Shown: in pieces, positions 27,701-36,959 of the stretch
How the letters are laid out: every line of letters begins with the position of its first letter
How positions within the stretch are numbered: position 1 is the stretch's first letter
Assembly: GCF_041468085.1 (NCBI RefSeq)
Contig: NZ_CP121017.1
Span: 4,251,501-4,315,500 of the forward strand
Length of the DNA: 64,000 nt
Direction: 5' to 3'
Source of the DNA: Tistrella mobilis
GTDB lineage: Bacteria; Pseudomonadota; Alphaproteobacteria; Tistrellales; Tistrellaceae
Translations under genes and position numbers: made by a program
Notes under the pieces: model-generated
Seen by the model: the letters and a program-made list of their open reading frames with translations, nothing else
What the model was told of the DNA's origin: nothing
Databases searched by the model: none

Positions 27701-30700
27701 TGGCAAGGGGAACGGTCTCTCCGTCCGGATCCCCGGTTGCCATCGCAGTGATGGTACCATGATTGAGGATCGCGCCGCCGCCGAGAGCCACGGCCAGCCC
27801 CCCGGTCGCCTGGATCAGGCCCTCATTGATCAGCTCGGCCGATCCGTCTTCCCCGGTGGCAACGATGCCGATCCCGCCGGAGATCACACCACCCCCGGCA
27901 TTGCGGATCGCACCGCTTCCGAACGCGAGCGCCACTTCATCGCCCGAGATGGTACCGGCGTTGTCGATGAAGGCATTCCCATCGATGCCGATACCAATGC
28001 CACCGCCGCTGATCGTGCCGGTATTGGTGACCGTCACCTCGTCGGATGCAGAAACGACAAGGCCTGCGCCAAAGAGGCCGATGATGCTGCCGCCGTTCGC
28101 GATCTCGACGGTATCACCGGTCACCACCAGCCCACCGTCGGTGCCGCTGATCACGCCCGCATTTTCAAGCGTTACGTCGGTCCCGGCAAATGCGTTGCCC
28201 GCAGTGCCGGCAATGACGCCGGTACCGGAGTTGTTCAGGCTGACGGCACCGTCGGCGACAACCGACAGCCCGGCCACGTAACCTGCATTATCGAAGGTCG
28301 CATCGCCCGCCGCCTGAATGACGGCGCCATAGCCTTCGCCATCGATCACGCCGTTGATGTCATTGGTGACGGCAACCTCGCCGCCATCCACCGCCAGCCC
28401 CGCCTCTGCCCCGACGATGACCCCGCCATTGGCAATATCGACACTTTCGCCGACAACGATCAGAGCCGTGCCGCCACCACCGCGGATCAGAGCGCCTTCG
28501 CCATTCGACACCGCGATGTCATCTCCGTGCAGCAATATGCCGCTCGCGCCGTCGCTGACGATCACACCGCTGTTGCCGAGCAGAACTTCGGCTGCCGCCA
28601 CATCGATCGCAAGGCCGTCAGCCGCCACGATGGTGTTGGTATTGGCGATCTCCAACCCGCCGATGATGTCGGCCGCCAGCGCCACGCCGTCCCCACGCGC
28701 CTGGATCAGGCCATCATTGGCAATGGCGGTCGTCAGCTCCCCGGCATCGTCGGCGACGTCACCGATCATCACCGCGCCGGCACCGCTTTCGATCACGCCG
28801 GTATTGGCGATCAGCCCGCCGCTGCCGGCCAGGATGGCGACGCCTTCCGCATCGTCACCGCCGAAGGTCGGATCGGTGGACGAGATGCGCCCGGCATTGG
28901 TGAGCGACGCCGTGCCCGCCAGCAGAAGGGCCGGTCCGGCGGCCTCGATGACCCCGCCCGCAGCATTGCCGACCACCGCATCGCCTTCGACGGTGATCGC
29001 AATGCCCTGCGCGGACCTGATGAGGCCGGCATTGGTGATCAGCGCTTCGCCCGTCAGCTGGATGGCCGTGCCTTCGGCGACGATCTCGCCGCCTGCCCGG
29101 TTCTCGATGATCGCGCCGTCCATCGCGTGGACGGCAGCGTCGTCGCTCCGGATCCGACCGATATTGTCGAGCGTGAGCGAGCCCAGGGTGACGATGCCGA
29201 ACACGGAGCCCGAGACGGTGCCGCTGTTGACGACGCTGGTGGCGCTGGCTTGCGAGCCGACGATCCCGCTGCCACCATCCGCCCCCTCAATGCTGCCCGT
29301 ATTGACGACGCTGCCCCTGCCGTCCTGGATGAGCACACCTGCCGCGCCGCCCGTGACGGTTCCGGCATTGCTGATCGATCCGGCATGGCCGTCTTCGTCG
29401 GCCACCAGATATACGGCGACGCCCCCCGCCACCACCGACCCGCCGGCGAGGTTGTCGAGCGCGCCGCCGGTCAGAACCACGGCATCACCGAGCGATGTGA
29501 TGCTCCCCGAATTGCGGACGGAACCATTGGCCGCGGCAACCGCATTGCCGGCCATGGCGTCGATCGTCCCGGCATTGTCGACCGACGGCCGTACCCCGCC
29601 TCCCCCGACCAGGACAACGCCGCTGGCACCGGTGATCACACCGCCGTCACGATTGACGATCGTACCATCCGCGCCATAGACGGCCACGTTGCCGCCCGAG
29701 ACCCGACCGGCATTATCGAGAGCGAGCGTGCCTTCGGTGCCGATACCGACCGCCCGACCGGTGATTGTGCCACTGTTGACGACGCTGGTGCCGCCGGTCA
29801 CGCCACTTGCAATGCCGACACCACCGCCACCGTCGATGGTGCCTGTATTGATGACACTGCCCGTGCCCCCCAGGAGGGTCAGGGCGGAGGTGCCGCCTGT
29901 GATGACGCCGGCGTTGTCGACCACGACCACGTCGCTGATCAGTCCATTGCCTTCATCTGCCGCCACGACACCTGCCGCGGCATTCTTCAGCTCGGCCGAA
30001 GCACCGCCTTCAAGGTAAATGCCGTTGATGAAGCCGGCATTATCGAGCACCGCTCCATTGCCGGCATTGAGGGCAACACCCATTCTGTCGCCGGCGATCA
30101 CGCCGCCCGCCCGGTTGGTGACCATGGTCTCGTCGCCGATGACGGCAAGGCCTGCAATGATCTGGGCGTCTCCGTCGGAGCCGCCGCCGATGATGGTTCC
30201 TGCATTGTCGATGATGGCTGTACCGGCCCTGAGCGTAACGCCCTCCAGGCCGGCCGCGCTGATGATGCCGCCCTGAAGGTTAGAGATCGTCACGCGTCCT
30301 GCAACAGCGACCCCGACCCCGTGCCCCGGCCCTTCAGAGCGGATCAGACCGGCGTTTTCGATCACCGTCTCGCGGGCAGCCGGATCCTCGTCCCCCGTCC
30401 CATCCGACACCGCAATGCCGGCCCAGCGGCGGTTGAGGATCACGCCACCCGCAAGATTGTTGATATGGCTGCCGCTACCCACGGCCACGGCACCATCCGG
30501 GACATCGTCGGGCACGACCCCATGAACAGTGACGATCTGCCCGGCGTTGACCACATCGGCGGCACCGGTGGTGAAAACCGCCGTCCCCCAGGTCAGGATC
30601 TCAGCCCCGGCGGCATTGGTCAGGGTGGCATCACCGTCGATCAGGAAGCCGGTCCCGCCGGCGACCAGTCCTTCGTTGACGATATGGGTGACATCGGCAG

Positions 30701-32663
30701 TGGCGCTGACGGCCGGAGCCAGGATGCCGTCGATCGTGCCCCGGTTTTCGATCCGGATCACGTCGCCGGAAAGCACGGCCGCGCCGTTGAAGCCGGTGAT
30801 CCGGCCGCCTGCCTCATTGATCAGGATGGTCTCTGCCGGCCGGGCGGCGCCCGCGCGGGTGCCGGCGATCAGGCCGATTTCACTGCCCTTGCCTGCCGCG
30901 CTGCCTTCGATGATGCCGGCATTCTCAACCAGCACGGTGCCGCGACCAGTGACGAGGTTGTCGGTTTCCGCGGTGATCGATCCGCCAGCCAGATTCCGCA
31001 GCACGGCCTGTGTTCCGCCGTCGATCATCACGCCGTTCGAAACACCTGCATTGATCAGCCCGGCACTGTTGCCTGCCTCGACGGTGACACCGGCCTCCCG
31101 CCCCAGCACCATGCCGCCGGCCTGGTTCACGACCATGGCCGTGTCGGCCTGGATCGCGATGCCACCGGACACCGGCAATCCGCTGTTTGCGCCGCCAGCA
31201 ATCGTACCGGCATTGGTCACATCCACCATATCGCCACGGATGGCGAGGCCGATCCCGTCGCCCAGGATAACGGCATCCGACCGGTTCATGACACTGACCG
31301 TACCGGCATCGATGCGCACGCCGTCGGCATCGTAGCTCTGCAGGGTGCCGGCATTGTCGAGCATGACCTCGCTACCGGCAGCCGTCAGCGCGACGTCCCC
31401 GCTGAGCACCATGCCACCGATCCGATTGCCGATCCCGACACCGCCCATTGCGGCGGCGATGATGCCGGTTCCCCGATCCGAGAGAATCTTGCCGGCATTG
31501 TCGATGTCGATCGCGCCACCCATTACCTGAACGCCGCCAATGCTGCCGCGGATCTCGCCGGTGGTGCCGTTCTGCAGGTTGATCGCAGCCGGGAAGCGTT
31601 CGGGGCTGCCGATTTCGATGCCGTAACCGGCGGCGTCCGAAATCACGCCGTCATTCTCCACCGTCACCGTACCGGTGCCGGTAACCAGGTTGACGGTCTG
31701 GGCGGTAATGGTGCCCCCTTCGGCATTGCGCAGCACGGCCGCGGCTCCGCCATCCAGGATGACGCCATTGGTCGTGCCGGCATTCTCCACCGTCGCCGTA
31801 CCGGCCGCCTGCACGGTGATGCCCGCACTGCGCCCAAGAGCCGTGCCGGTGGCGCCGTTTACCACCCGCGCCTCCGCCGACTGCACGGCGATACCACCCG
31901 ACACCTCGAGCGGGCTGCGATAGCCGCCCGAGACCACACCATCATTGGTGACGTCGACGGTCCCGCCCGTGACACCAAGGCCGACGGCCTCACCGATGAT
32001 CACGCCATTCGTGCCGTTGGCGACGATCACCTCGCCGGCATTGATCAGCGCACCATCGGTCTGATTGCTCTGGATGGTCCCTTCATTCCCGATGACGGCT
32101 TGCGCGGCCTGTACAAGCAGGGCCGGCCCTTCCGCGAAGATCGCACCGCTCGCGCGATTGTCCAGGGCGAAGACGCCGGTCCCGGCAGCGACCAGGCCGG
32201 CGCCCGCCTGCCCGGTGATCACGCCGGCATTCTCGACCGCAAGCCCGGCGGTGCCATCGGGGTCCGCCATCTGCACACCGGCGGCACCGGTTATCCGGGC
32301 ATCGGTGTCATTGACCAGGGTGCTGCCGACCAGCCCCACGCCTACGCCCCCGGCCGTGACCTCGCCACGGTTCTCCAGCGTCCAGCCCGGAGTTTCCGAC
32401 GACACGGCCGGCTCATCGCCAGCGACCGTCCGGGCGGAACCTGCGACGATCTCCACCGCCGTTGGCAGATCCGACAAGGCCTCAAGCCTGAGCGGCACGT
32501 CACCAGACCCGACCTGAATGGTGTCGGCCAGAACCTCGTCCCGACTGCCCACGCCCCAGACCATCACGGTCATGGCGGCACCAGCCATCAGGTGGCGCCT
32601 GAGATGGATGAGACGTCGGGACAGGTCGACCTCACGGTCCAGGGAACGGGGGTGGCCAGCCAT
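24774..32663 (-). CDS. Giant autotransporter adhesin-like protein (2,629 residues)
   Basis: It begins with an extended signal region (cleavage expected near VLADTIQ, residue 46). About 2,200 residues of parallel beta-helix-like repeats follow, built around variants of NAG-x-I-x-G and V-x-N-x-GG-x-I, with no catalytic domain that I can recognise. Next come a GTLSLSSFDG / ITGTFDT autotransporter junction and a C-terminal beta-barrel of about 290 residues that ends LTAGLRFSW. The barrel inserts in the outer membrane and the passenger is displayed or released (type Va secretion). AAGGA precedes the ATG. A roughly 244-residue block recurs within the passenger. The gene is monocistronic. Adhesion is an inference from architecture. 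Confidence 0.9.
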   Translation of the reverse strand: MAGHPRSLDREVDLSRRLIHLRRHLMAGAAMTVMVWGVGSRDEVLADTIQVGSGDVPLRLEALSDLPTAVEIVAGSARTVAGDEPAVSSETPGWTLENRGEVTAGGVGVGLVGSTLVNDTDARITGAAGVQMADPDGTAGLAVENAGVITGQAGAGLVAAGTGVFALDNRASGAIFAEGPALLVQAAQAVIGNEGTIQSNQTDGALINAGEVIVANGTNGVIIGEAVGLGVTGGTVDVTNDGVVSGGYRSPLEVSGGIAVQSAEARVVNGATGTALGRSAGITVQAAGTATVENAGTTNGVILDGGAAAVLRNAEGGTITAQTVNLVTGTGTVTVENDGVISDAAGYGIEIGSPERFPAAINLQNGTTGEIRGSIGGVQVMGGAIDIDNAGKILSDRGTGIIAAAMGGVGIGNRIGGMVLSGDVALTAAGSEVMLDNAGTLQSYDADGVRIDAGTVSVMNRSDAVILGDGIGLAIRGDMVDVTNAGTIAGGANSGLPVSGGIAIQADTAMVVNQAGGMVLGREAGVTVEAGNSAGLINAGVSNGVMIDGGTQAVLRNLAGGSITAETDNLVTGRGTVLVENAGIIEGSAAGKGSEIGLIAGTRAGAARPAETILINEAGGRITGFNGAAVLSGDVIRIENRGTIDGILAPAVSATADVTHIVNEGLVAGGTGFLIDGDATLTNAAGAEILTWGTAVFTTGAADVVNAGQIVTVHGVVPDDVPDGAVAVGSGSHINNLAGGVILNRRWAGIAVSDGTGDEDPAARETVIENAGLIRSEGPGHGVGVAVAGRVTISNLQGGIISAAGLEGVTLRAGTAIIDNAGTIIGGGSDGDAQIIAGLAVIGDETMVTNRAGGVIAGDRMGVALNAGNGAVLDNAGFINGIYLEGGASAELKNAAAGVVAADEGNGLISDVVVVDNAGVITGGTSALTLLGGTGSVINTGTIDGGGGVGIASGVTGGTSVVNSGTITGRAVGIGTEGTLALDNAGRVSGGNVAVYGADGTIVNRDGGVITGASGVVLVGGGGVRPSVDNAGTIDAMAGNAVAAANGSVRNSGSITSLGDAVVLTGGALDNLAGGSVVAGGVAVYLVADEDGHAGSISNAGTVTGGAAGVLIQDGRGSVVNTGSIEGADGGSGIVGSQASATSVVNSGTVSGSVFGIVTLGSLTLDNIGRIRSDDAAVHAMDGAIIENRAGGEIVAEGTAIQLTGEALITNAGLIRSAQGIAITVEGDAVVGNAAGGVIEAAGPALLLAGTASLTNAGRISSTDPTFGGDDAEGVAILAGSGGLIANTGVIESGAGAVMIGDVADDAGELTTAIANDGLIQARGDGVALAADIIGGLEIANTNTIVAADGLAIDVAAAEVLLGNSGVIVSDGASGILLHGDDIAVSNGEGALIRGGGGTALIVVGESVDIANGGVIVGAEAGLAVDGGEVAVTNDINGVIDGEGYGAVIQAAGDATFDNAGYVAGLSVVADGAVSLNNSGTGVIAGTAGNAFAGTDVTLENAGVISGTDGGLVVTGDTVEIANGGSIIGLFGAGLVVSASDEVTVTNTGTISGGGIGIGIDGNAFIDNAGTISGDEVALAFGSGAIRNAGGGVISGGIGIVATGEDGSAELINEGLIQATGGLAVALGGGAILNHGTITAMATGDPDGETVPLAIELAGGSLVNAAGGVVSSAGTTILDLGDVDGNAGAIRNEGQILGDIAIVAGGGDGFVLDNIGGRIAGQSFAVSASGADIRIRNEAGLIAGGMVLSGSDAVIDNRSGGVVIRTGQSDEDGNPNSAVIDLVNADGAVITNAGLIAGTNAYGIRAGVDDETEASSLDVVNLSGARIAGVTAIDAEVDTLDIDNAGFLTGEDYGVYATADDVSIVNRAGGEITGGISAIDVEGGFDIENAGAISGGNDERHAPAMFLIGDGMLANAAAGRITGGVAISSDADGLVDVVNAGVIEAERLAIQAGGEASVENQAGGLISAALGIVFTSSIDPDSLSIDTPTLVNRGEIRGGVIYDAGMVNIADIGGRLGANEDGWALTFSEDADERWLTVRDGAVIDGDVLAGEINDLDAAHDREDSVATFEGGGSFAHDLGGFGLIEKEGAGTWRFSGNLLAAAFDVNEGGVRLDGRFTGDEMTVGAAGTLSGNGTIDGDLISEGQVAPGNSIGTITVTGDFTQTATGTLAMEYAADGAGGTVTDRLVVGGAATIEGGTLSLSSFDGSTPRYASTELITAADGITGTFDTVETDRAGLVGRLLADGDVISLRLVDTENGFRALATTRNARNVATVLETQGLTATGDRDQLLTELAALDDADAAAALGDLAGSEYAGHWRYLRGTGRAFVDGAANAAHAGHRGAWITGFGNTGRTSGEDAAGDLRWRSAGTAVGIDFAVGEAARLGIAAGVTDGRTTARSRDAGIDTTGWHVGGYGAVPAGPVTLDAVVAYTRSSSDADRSITGTDRTARGSFDTDQVTAAIGVSTDLVVPGAKPGTPEAAAGAPSWTVTPMLRLIYDRQKSDDVTETGAGAAALVVQGGTVEGLEAFAGVRFSTAYGDASKGETVIRPSFTLGVGQELLDRDQTLTAHFTGDPANTFQVEGISQGRTTGRIGAAVEADVAPGVTLGVGYAGAIDETGGDHRLTAGLRFSW
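30876..32066 (-). repeat. Long-period (about 244-codon) repeats in the autotransporter passenger
   Basis: Protein residues about 200-350 and 443-596 align with a constant offset of 244. For example, SGGIAVQ at 255 matches SGGIAIQ at 499, and AVLRNAEGG at 309 matches AVLRNLAGG at 553. A third, more diverged copy contains SAELKNAAAGVVAADEGN further on. Short NAG-type repeats are nested within each block. This indicates growth by duplication of large passenger modules. Confidence 0.8.
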
Positions 32664-32878
32664 GATGCGGGCATCCTTCAGACGAGACGAACCGACGCCG
32701 GAGCCGCGCGCTCCGACCGAGCGTCAAAGATGTCCGAGCGAGCAGCCGCGCCGGAAGACCCGCAGGTTGAAAGGTCAACCCGGGTTTACATGGCCTTAAC
32801 CCCGTCTCACGGTTTCCCTTGGCGGCATCAGCCCCGGTCGGGCATGCTGTCCCGCATGCACCGAGGATTGGCCTGCGC

Positions 32879-33619
32879 ATGACCTCCGACCAACCCCCGA
32901 AGTCGCGTCCGGGCAGATCCGTCCGGTCCGCACCCGGCCTGCTGCGCCGGGTGCTGCGGGCGATGCGGGCCGTGTTGCTGGCGGTGCTGGCGATCTGGGC
33001 GGCGATGCTGGTCGCCTATCGCTGGATCGACCCGCCGGCAACGCCGCTGATGCTGATCCGCCTGGTCGAAGAGGGGCGGCTGGACTACAGGCCACGCACC
33101 CTGGACCAGATCGCCCGTACCCTGCCGAATTCGGCGATCGCGGCCGAAGACAACAATTTCTGCAGCCATTTCGCCGTGGACTGGACCGCAGTCGGCCAGG
33201 CCATCGACGAATGGCGCGATGGCCGGCCGCTGCGCGGGGCCAGCACCATTACCATGCAAACGGCCCGTAACCTGTTCCTCTGGCCGGGGGGCGGCTTTCT
33301 GCGCAAGGCGCTGGAGGTGCCGCTCGCCTTTGCGATCGAGATCCTCTGGCCGAAATGGCGAATCATCGAGCTTTACGTGAACGTCGCAGAAATGGGACCG
33401 GGCCTCTATGGCGCCGAAGCGGCCGCCCAGGCTCATTTCGGCAAGCCCGCCGCGGCCCTGACCGCGCGGGAGGCGGCGCTGCTCGCCGCGGTTCTGCCCA
33501 ACCCGCGCCGCTGGAGCGCATCGGAACCGACACGCTACATCCAGCGCCGGGCCGGCGTCATCGCCCGCCGTGTGGGGCAGTTGGGGCCGGCGACAGCCTG
33601 TGCGGCGGCGCCGGCCTGA
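32879..33619 (+). CDS. mtgA: Monofunctional peptidoglycan glycosyltransferase MtgA
   Basis: The 246-residue protein has one N-terminal membrane helix (about residues 29-48) and a GT51 domain. The catalytic glutamate is in IAAEDNNFCSH (Glu90), followed by RGASTITMQTARNLFLWP and YVNVAEMGPGLYGAEAAA. It polymerises lipid II glycan strands without a transpeptidase domain. The length is standard. The ATG at 32879 is chosen because the upstream in-frame residues have no membrane or family features and overlap the leader of the divergent autotransporter. Confidence 0.93.
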   Translation: MTSDQPPKSRPGRSVRSAPGLLRRVLRAMRAVLLAVLAIWAAMLVAYRWIDPPATPLMLIRLVEEGRLDYRPRTLDQIARTLPNSAIAAEDNNFCSHFAVDWTAVGQAIDEWRDGRPLRGASTITMQTARNLFLWPGGGFLRKALEVPLAFAIEILWPKWRIIELYVNVAEMGPGLYGAEAAAQAHFGKPAAALTAREAALLAAVLPNPRRWSASEPTRYIQRRAGVIARRVGQLGPATACAAAPA

Positions 33620-33629
33620 GCCATCCGGT

Positions 33630-34517
33630 TCAGCCGAGGCCGTGGTTACGGAACCAGGCGAGACAGCGCGCCCAACCATCCTTTGCAGCCTCGGGCCGAT
33701 AGCTCGGCCGGTAATCGGCATGGAAGGCGTGGGGCGTGTCGGGATAAACGACGATCTCCGATGCCGTCGCCGCCGGTGTACCGGCAGCGGCGAGCGCGGC
33801 GCGCATCTGATCCACCGTCGCAACCGGAATACCGCTGTCGGCCCCGCCGTAAAGGCCGAGCACCGGCCCCGACAGATCGGCAGCCACATCCACCGGCTGG
33901 CGCGGTGTGATCTCGTTCGCCGCACCGACCAGTCGCCCATACCAGGCGACACCGGCCTTCACCTTCGGATTATGGGCGGCATAGAGCCAGGTCGTGCGCC
34001 CGCCCCAGCAAAAGCCGGTGATGCCCAGCCGCTCGGGATCCCCGCCGCGTTCGGCAGCGGCATGGGCGGCAATGGCATCCAGATCCGCCATCACCTGGGC
34101 ATCCGGCGTCTTCGAGACCACGGTCGAGATGATGGTCTGCACGTCAGGCAGCTTCGTAACGTCCCCCTGACGTGCGAAGGGATCGAAGGCGATCGCGAGA
34201 AAGCCTTCGTGTGCGAAGCGCCGGCAGACATCGGCGATGTGCTCGTGCAGGCCGAAGATTTCGGGCGCGACCAGGATGGTGGCGAGTCTTTCGCCCCCCG
34301 CCGGCCGGGCGAAATAGCAGGGCACGTCGAAGCCCGAGACCGGCAGGGTGAAGGCACCCGCCTCCAGCCCCGCGGCATCGGTCGTGATCCGCGTCTCCGC
34401 CCGCACGGGCCTGGCGGCCAGCGCAAAACCCACCGCCAGCGAGCCGAGGGTAAAGTCGCGGCGGGTGACGTCCACAGGCGGCACGAGGCTCGCCAGGTCA
34501 GATGAATGATTGGTCAT
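33630..34517 (-). CDS. Dienelactone hydrolase-family protein with a Tat signal
   Basis: The 295-residue protein begins with a twin-arginine signal (TRRDFTLGSLAVGFALAA, about residues 18-35), so export of the folded protein is expected. The DLH fold has the nucleophile Cys170 in GFCWGG, Asp227 (YGGADSG) and His263 (DTPHAF), matching the Cys-Asp-His triad of carboxymethylenebutenolidases. It probably hydrolyses a lactone or ester in the periplasm. It is convergent with mtgA, with stops ten bases apart. The natural substrate is unknown. Confidence 0.87.
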   Translation of the reverse strand: MTNHSSDLASLVPPVDVTRRDFTLGSLAVGFALAARPVRAETRITTDAAGLEAGAFTLPVSGFDVPCYFARPAGGERLATILVAPEIFGLHEHIADVCRRFAHEGFLAIAFDPFARQGDVTKLPDVQTIISTVVSKTPDAQVMADLDAIAAHAAAERGGDPERLGITGFCWGGRTTWLYAAHNPKVKAGVAWYGRLVGAANEITPRQPVDVAADLSGPVLGLYGGADSGIPVATVDQMRAALAAAGTPAATASEIVVYPDTPHAFHADYRPSYRPEAAKDGWARCLAWFRNHGLG

Positions 34518-34653
34518 TTTTCTGGATCTCCGGCAAGGGGCGCGGTGGACGTCACCACCGCTTCCTTTGCCAGATGGCCTGATATGCCCCGGTCGACCAG
34601 CGTCTTACGCGAAACGCTGCATCCACGGGAATGCACCAATCCGCGTTGACGAC

Positions 34654-35499
34654 CTAGTCGAGCAGGTCCGGCTGTTCCTTGACGATCCGGGCATAGAGCG
34701 GCTGGAACTGGAACCAGCCGGCCTGGGCGGTGCCGGTGACCGAATAGGCCTGGGCGGCCGAGGCATCGGAGATGACCTTGGGCGTGCCTGCCGCCTCTGC
34801 CATCAGCTGGACCTGGCAGCAGCGCTCCATCGCCACATACCACCAGACAGCCTCGTCGACCGAGGCACCGACGGTGAGCAGGCCGTGGTTCTGCAGGATC
34901 GCGGCCTTGTTGTTGCCCAAGGCCCGCGCGATCCGGTCGCCCTCGTCCAGTTCGACAACCACACCGCCGAAATCGTCATAGACGGCATGGTCGTTCCAAA
35001 AGGCGCAGGAATCCTGGGTGATCGGCTGAAGCGGCCGCCCCAGCGTCGACCAGGCACGGCCATAGACCCCGTGGCTGTGGGCCGCGGCCATCACATCCGG
35101 GCGGGCCTTGTGGATGCGGGAATGGATGGCGAAGGCCGCCGCATTGCAGATCGCATCACCATCGACCACCTGCCCCTCTTCATCGACCCGGATCAGGTTC
35201 GACACCTTGATCTGACTGAAGTGAACGCCGAAGGGATTGGTCCAGAAAGTGGTCGGATGCTCGGGATCGCGGACCGTGATATGGCCGGCCACGCCTTCAT
35301 CCAGGCCGAAGCGCGAGAAGATCCGGAAACCGGCGGCAAGACGCTGCTTGGCATGAAGCCGGGCCTCCTCCACCCGCTCGAAGCGGGGCGGTCGGGGCAG
35401 GTTGCCGTAGCGGGCAGCGGCAGCACTCATCGGCCCCGGATCCGTCGCGGGGCGCTTTGCTGCGGGATCGGCAGCCGGGGCGGGATGCTGGGCGGTCAT
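34654..35499 (-). CDS. Class II aldolase/adducin-family protein
   Basis: The 281-residue protein has the class II aldolase/adducin fold. An N-terminal DEGVAGHITVRDPEHP segment is followed by WTNPFGVHFSQIKVSNLI, the metal-binding HSHG in MAAAHSHGVYGR, and the later ILQNHGLLTVG histidine motif. It resembles the adducin-like group with no fixed activity (aldol cleavage, decarboxylation or hydroxy-acid dehydrogenation in relatives). The ATG at 35499 lies four bases after the stop of the upstream HD-domain gene, so both form an operon. Confidence 0.82.
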   Translation of the reverse strand: MTAQHPAPAADPAAKRPATDPGPMSAAAARYGNLPRPPRFERVEEARLHAKQRLAAGFRIFSRFGLDEGVAGHITVRDPEHPTTFWTNPFGVHFSQIKVSNLIRVDEEGQVVDGDAICNAAAFAIHSRIHKARPDVMAAAHSHGVYGRAWSTLGRPLQPITQDSCAFWNDHAVYDDFGGVVVELDEGDRIARALGNNKAAILQNHGLLTVGASVDEAVWWYVAMERCCQVQLMAEAAGTPKVISDASAAQAYSVTGTAQAGWFQFQPLYARIVKEQPDLLD

Positions 35500-35503
35500 G
35501 GCA

Positions 35504-36106
35504 TCAGTCCTCCATCGCCTTTTTGTAGACCGACTGCTTCGGCGCGGCGAACACCCGCCGCAGCATGGGCTCGAAGGCTTCAAGCGGCATACACGCGGCA
35601 TCGGCATCGAAGGCCGGCGCATCGTATTTTTCGCAGAAGGCCGCCGTGCGGTCGAAATTCGGATGCCCCCGGAACTGTTCCCGGATGTCACGGTCCAGCC
35701 CGATGTGGTGGAAGAAGTAATAGCCCTGGAACAGACCGTGTTTCTCCACCATCCAATGATGCTCCGGCTCGACGAAGGGCTTCACGATCGCGGCCGCGAT
35801 ATCCGGATGGTTATAGCTGCCGAGCGTATCCCCGATATCATGGAGCAGGGCACAGACGACATATTCCTCGCTCTCGCCGGCCTGATGGGCAAGCGTGGCG
35901 GTCAACAGCGAATGATGCAGCCGATCGATCGGAAATCCGCCGAAATCACCATCCAGCAGTTTCAGATGATCCAGGATCCGGTCGGGCAGCGCCCTCGCAT
36001 AGCCGCGGAAGCTGCCGGCGATCTTCGCCCAATCCTCGGCGGTGCCCTCCTGCATGCGGCGAAAGCCGGCGCGGGCTTCGGCATCGGGCGGCGTGATGGC
36101 GTTCAT
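35504..36106 (-). CDS. HD-domain protein, PhnZ/MIOX-like diiron oxygenase candidate
   Basis: The 200-residue protein shows the HD arrangement: HHSLLTATLAHQAGESEEYVVCALLHDIGDTLG (His64/65, His89-Asp90), then Asn-His100 and EPEHHWMVEKHGLFQGYYFFHH (His116-123 region). This pattern is closer to PhnZ/myo-inositol-oxygenase-like HD oxygenases, which carry a mixed-valent diiron centre, than to HD phosphohydrolases. It forms an operon with the aldolase-like gene and is divergent from a Crp/Fnr regulator. An oxidative C-C or C-P cleavage step followed by an aldolase-type step is a plausible pathway; phosphohydrolase activity remains possible. Confidence 0.75.
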   Translation of the reverse strand: MNAITPPDAEARAGFRRMQEGTAEDWAKIAGSFRGYARALPDRILDHLKLLDGDFGGFPIDRLHHSLLTATLAHQAGESEEYVVCALLHDIGDTLGSYNHPDIAAAIVKPFVEPEHHWMVEKHGLFQGYYFFHHIGLDRDIREQFRGHPNFDRTAAFCEKYDAPAFDADAACMPLEAFEPMLRRVFAAPKQSVYKKAMED

Positions 36107-36275
36107 GTGACGGCTCGTCCTCCCTCTCAATCTTTGACGGGGCCGGGTTGTCGCCCCTTGCCCGAACGTTGGTTCAGGGACAAACATGCTAGGATCATGT
36201 GTCTCCCGCCGTCTGTCGGCCCTGCGACAGTCCGGGCAACCATCCCCTCTCTTCCTTGAGCCGCTGCCCCGTCAG

Positions 36276-36959
36276 ATGACCATCCCCTTCGCCGACCAGA
36301 GCGGCTTCCTTTCCTCCTCTCTGCCCGAGGACACGGTACGGCGCCTGACGGATGCCGGCAGCCGGCGACGGGTGCCGGATGGCGGGCTGATTCATGCCAA
36401 GGGCGACGAGGCCGATGCCTTGTTCGGCGTCCTCTCGGGCGCAGTTCGTATCGCCTCAGCCGGCGATGACGGCCGGGAACTGGTTCTGGCCGTGCTGGAG
36501 CCGGGGGCCTGGTTCGGTGAAATCGCCCTCATCGATGGTGGCCGTCGCACCCATGACGCGGTGGCGCTGGGCGAGAGCGAGCTGATCGTAGTACCGAAGG
36601 CCGCCTTCGTACGCCTGCTTGCAGAACATCCGCCACTGTCGGAACATCTTCTGGTTCTGCTCTGCCGCCGGCTGCGCATGACCTTTTCAGCTCTCGAAGA
36701 CGAAGCCTTTCTGCCCCTCGACCGCCGGCTCGCCAAGCGCCTGCTGGCGCTGGCCGATGCCTATGGAGAGGTCGAAGGCACCGCCACACGGATCGCCCTG
36801 CATCTGCCGCAGGAGGAATTGGGTCACATGCTCGGCACGTCGCGCCAGACCGTCAATCGCCTGCTCGGCGCCTGGGCGCGCGACGGGCTGATCGCCCGCG
36901 CCTATGGGCGGGTGACGATCACGGACCGGGCCGCCCTGGACCGGATCGCCCGCGGATGA
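36276..36959 (+). CDS. Crp/Fnr-family transcriptional regulator
   Basis: The 227-residue protein has an N-terminal cyclic-nucleotide-binding-like domain (about residues 18-130, with DALFGVLSGAVRI and PGAWFGEIALIDGG) and a C-terminal winged helix (LPQEELGHMLGTSRQTVNRLLGAW, about 171-194). There is no cysteine cluster like that of Fnr, so oxygen sensing through an iron-sulfur centre is unlikely. It is divergent from the HD/aldolase operon and overlaps the next gene by 4 bp. The effector is unknown. Confidence 0.85.
   Translation: MTIPFADQSGFLSSSLPEDTVRRLTDAGSRRRVPDGGLIHAKGDEADALFGVLSGAVRIASAGDDGRELVLAVLEPGAWFGEIALIDGGRRTHDAVALGESELIVVPKAAFVRLLAEHPPLSEHLLVLLCRRLRMTFSALEDEAFLPLDRRLAKRLLALADAYGEVEGTATRIALHLPQEELGHMLGTSRQTVNRLLGAWARDGLIARAYGRVTITDRAALDRIARG

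Noticed and set aside
24807-32882. A plus-strand open frame of 2,691 codons antisense to the autotransporter
   Set aside because: It mirrors the repetitive autotransporter codons; repeated GC-rich NAG-type codons rarely yield antisense stops. It has no recognisable domain, and the opposite strand has clear signal, repeat and barrel structure.
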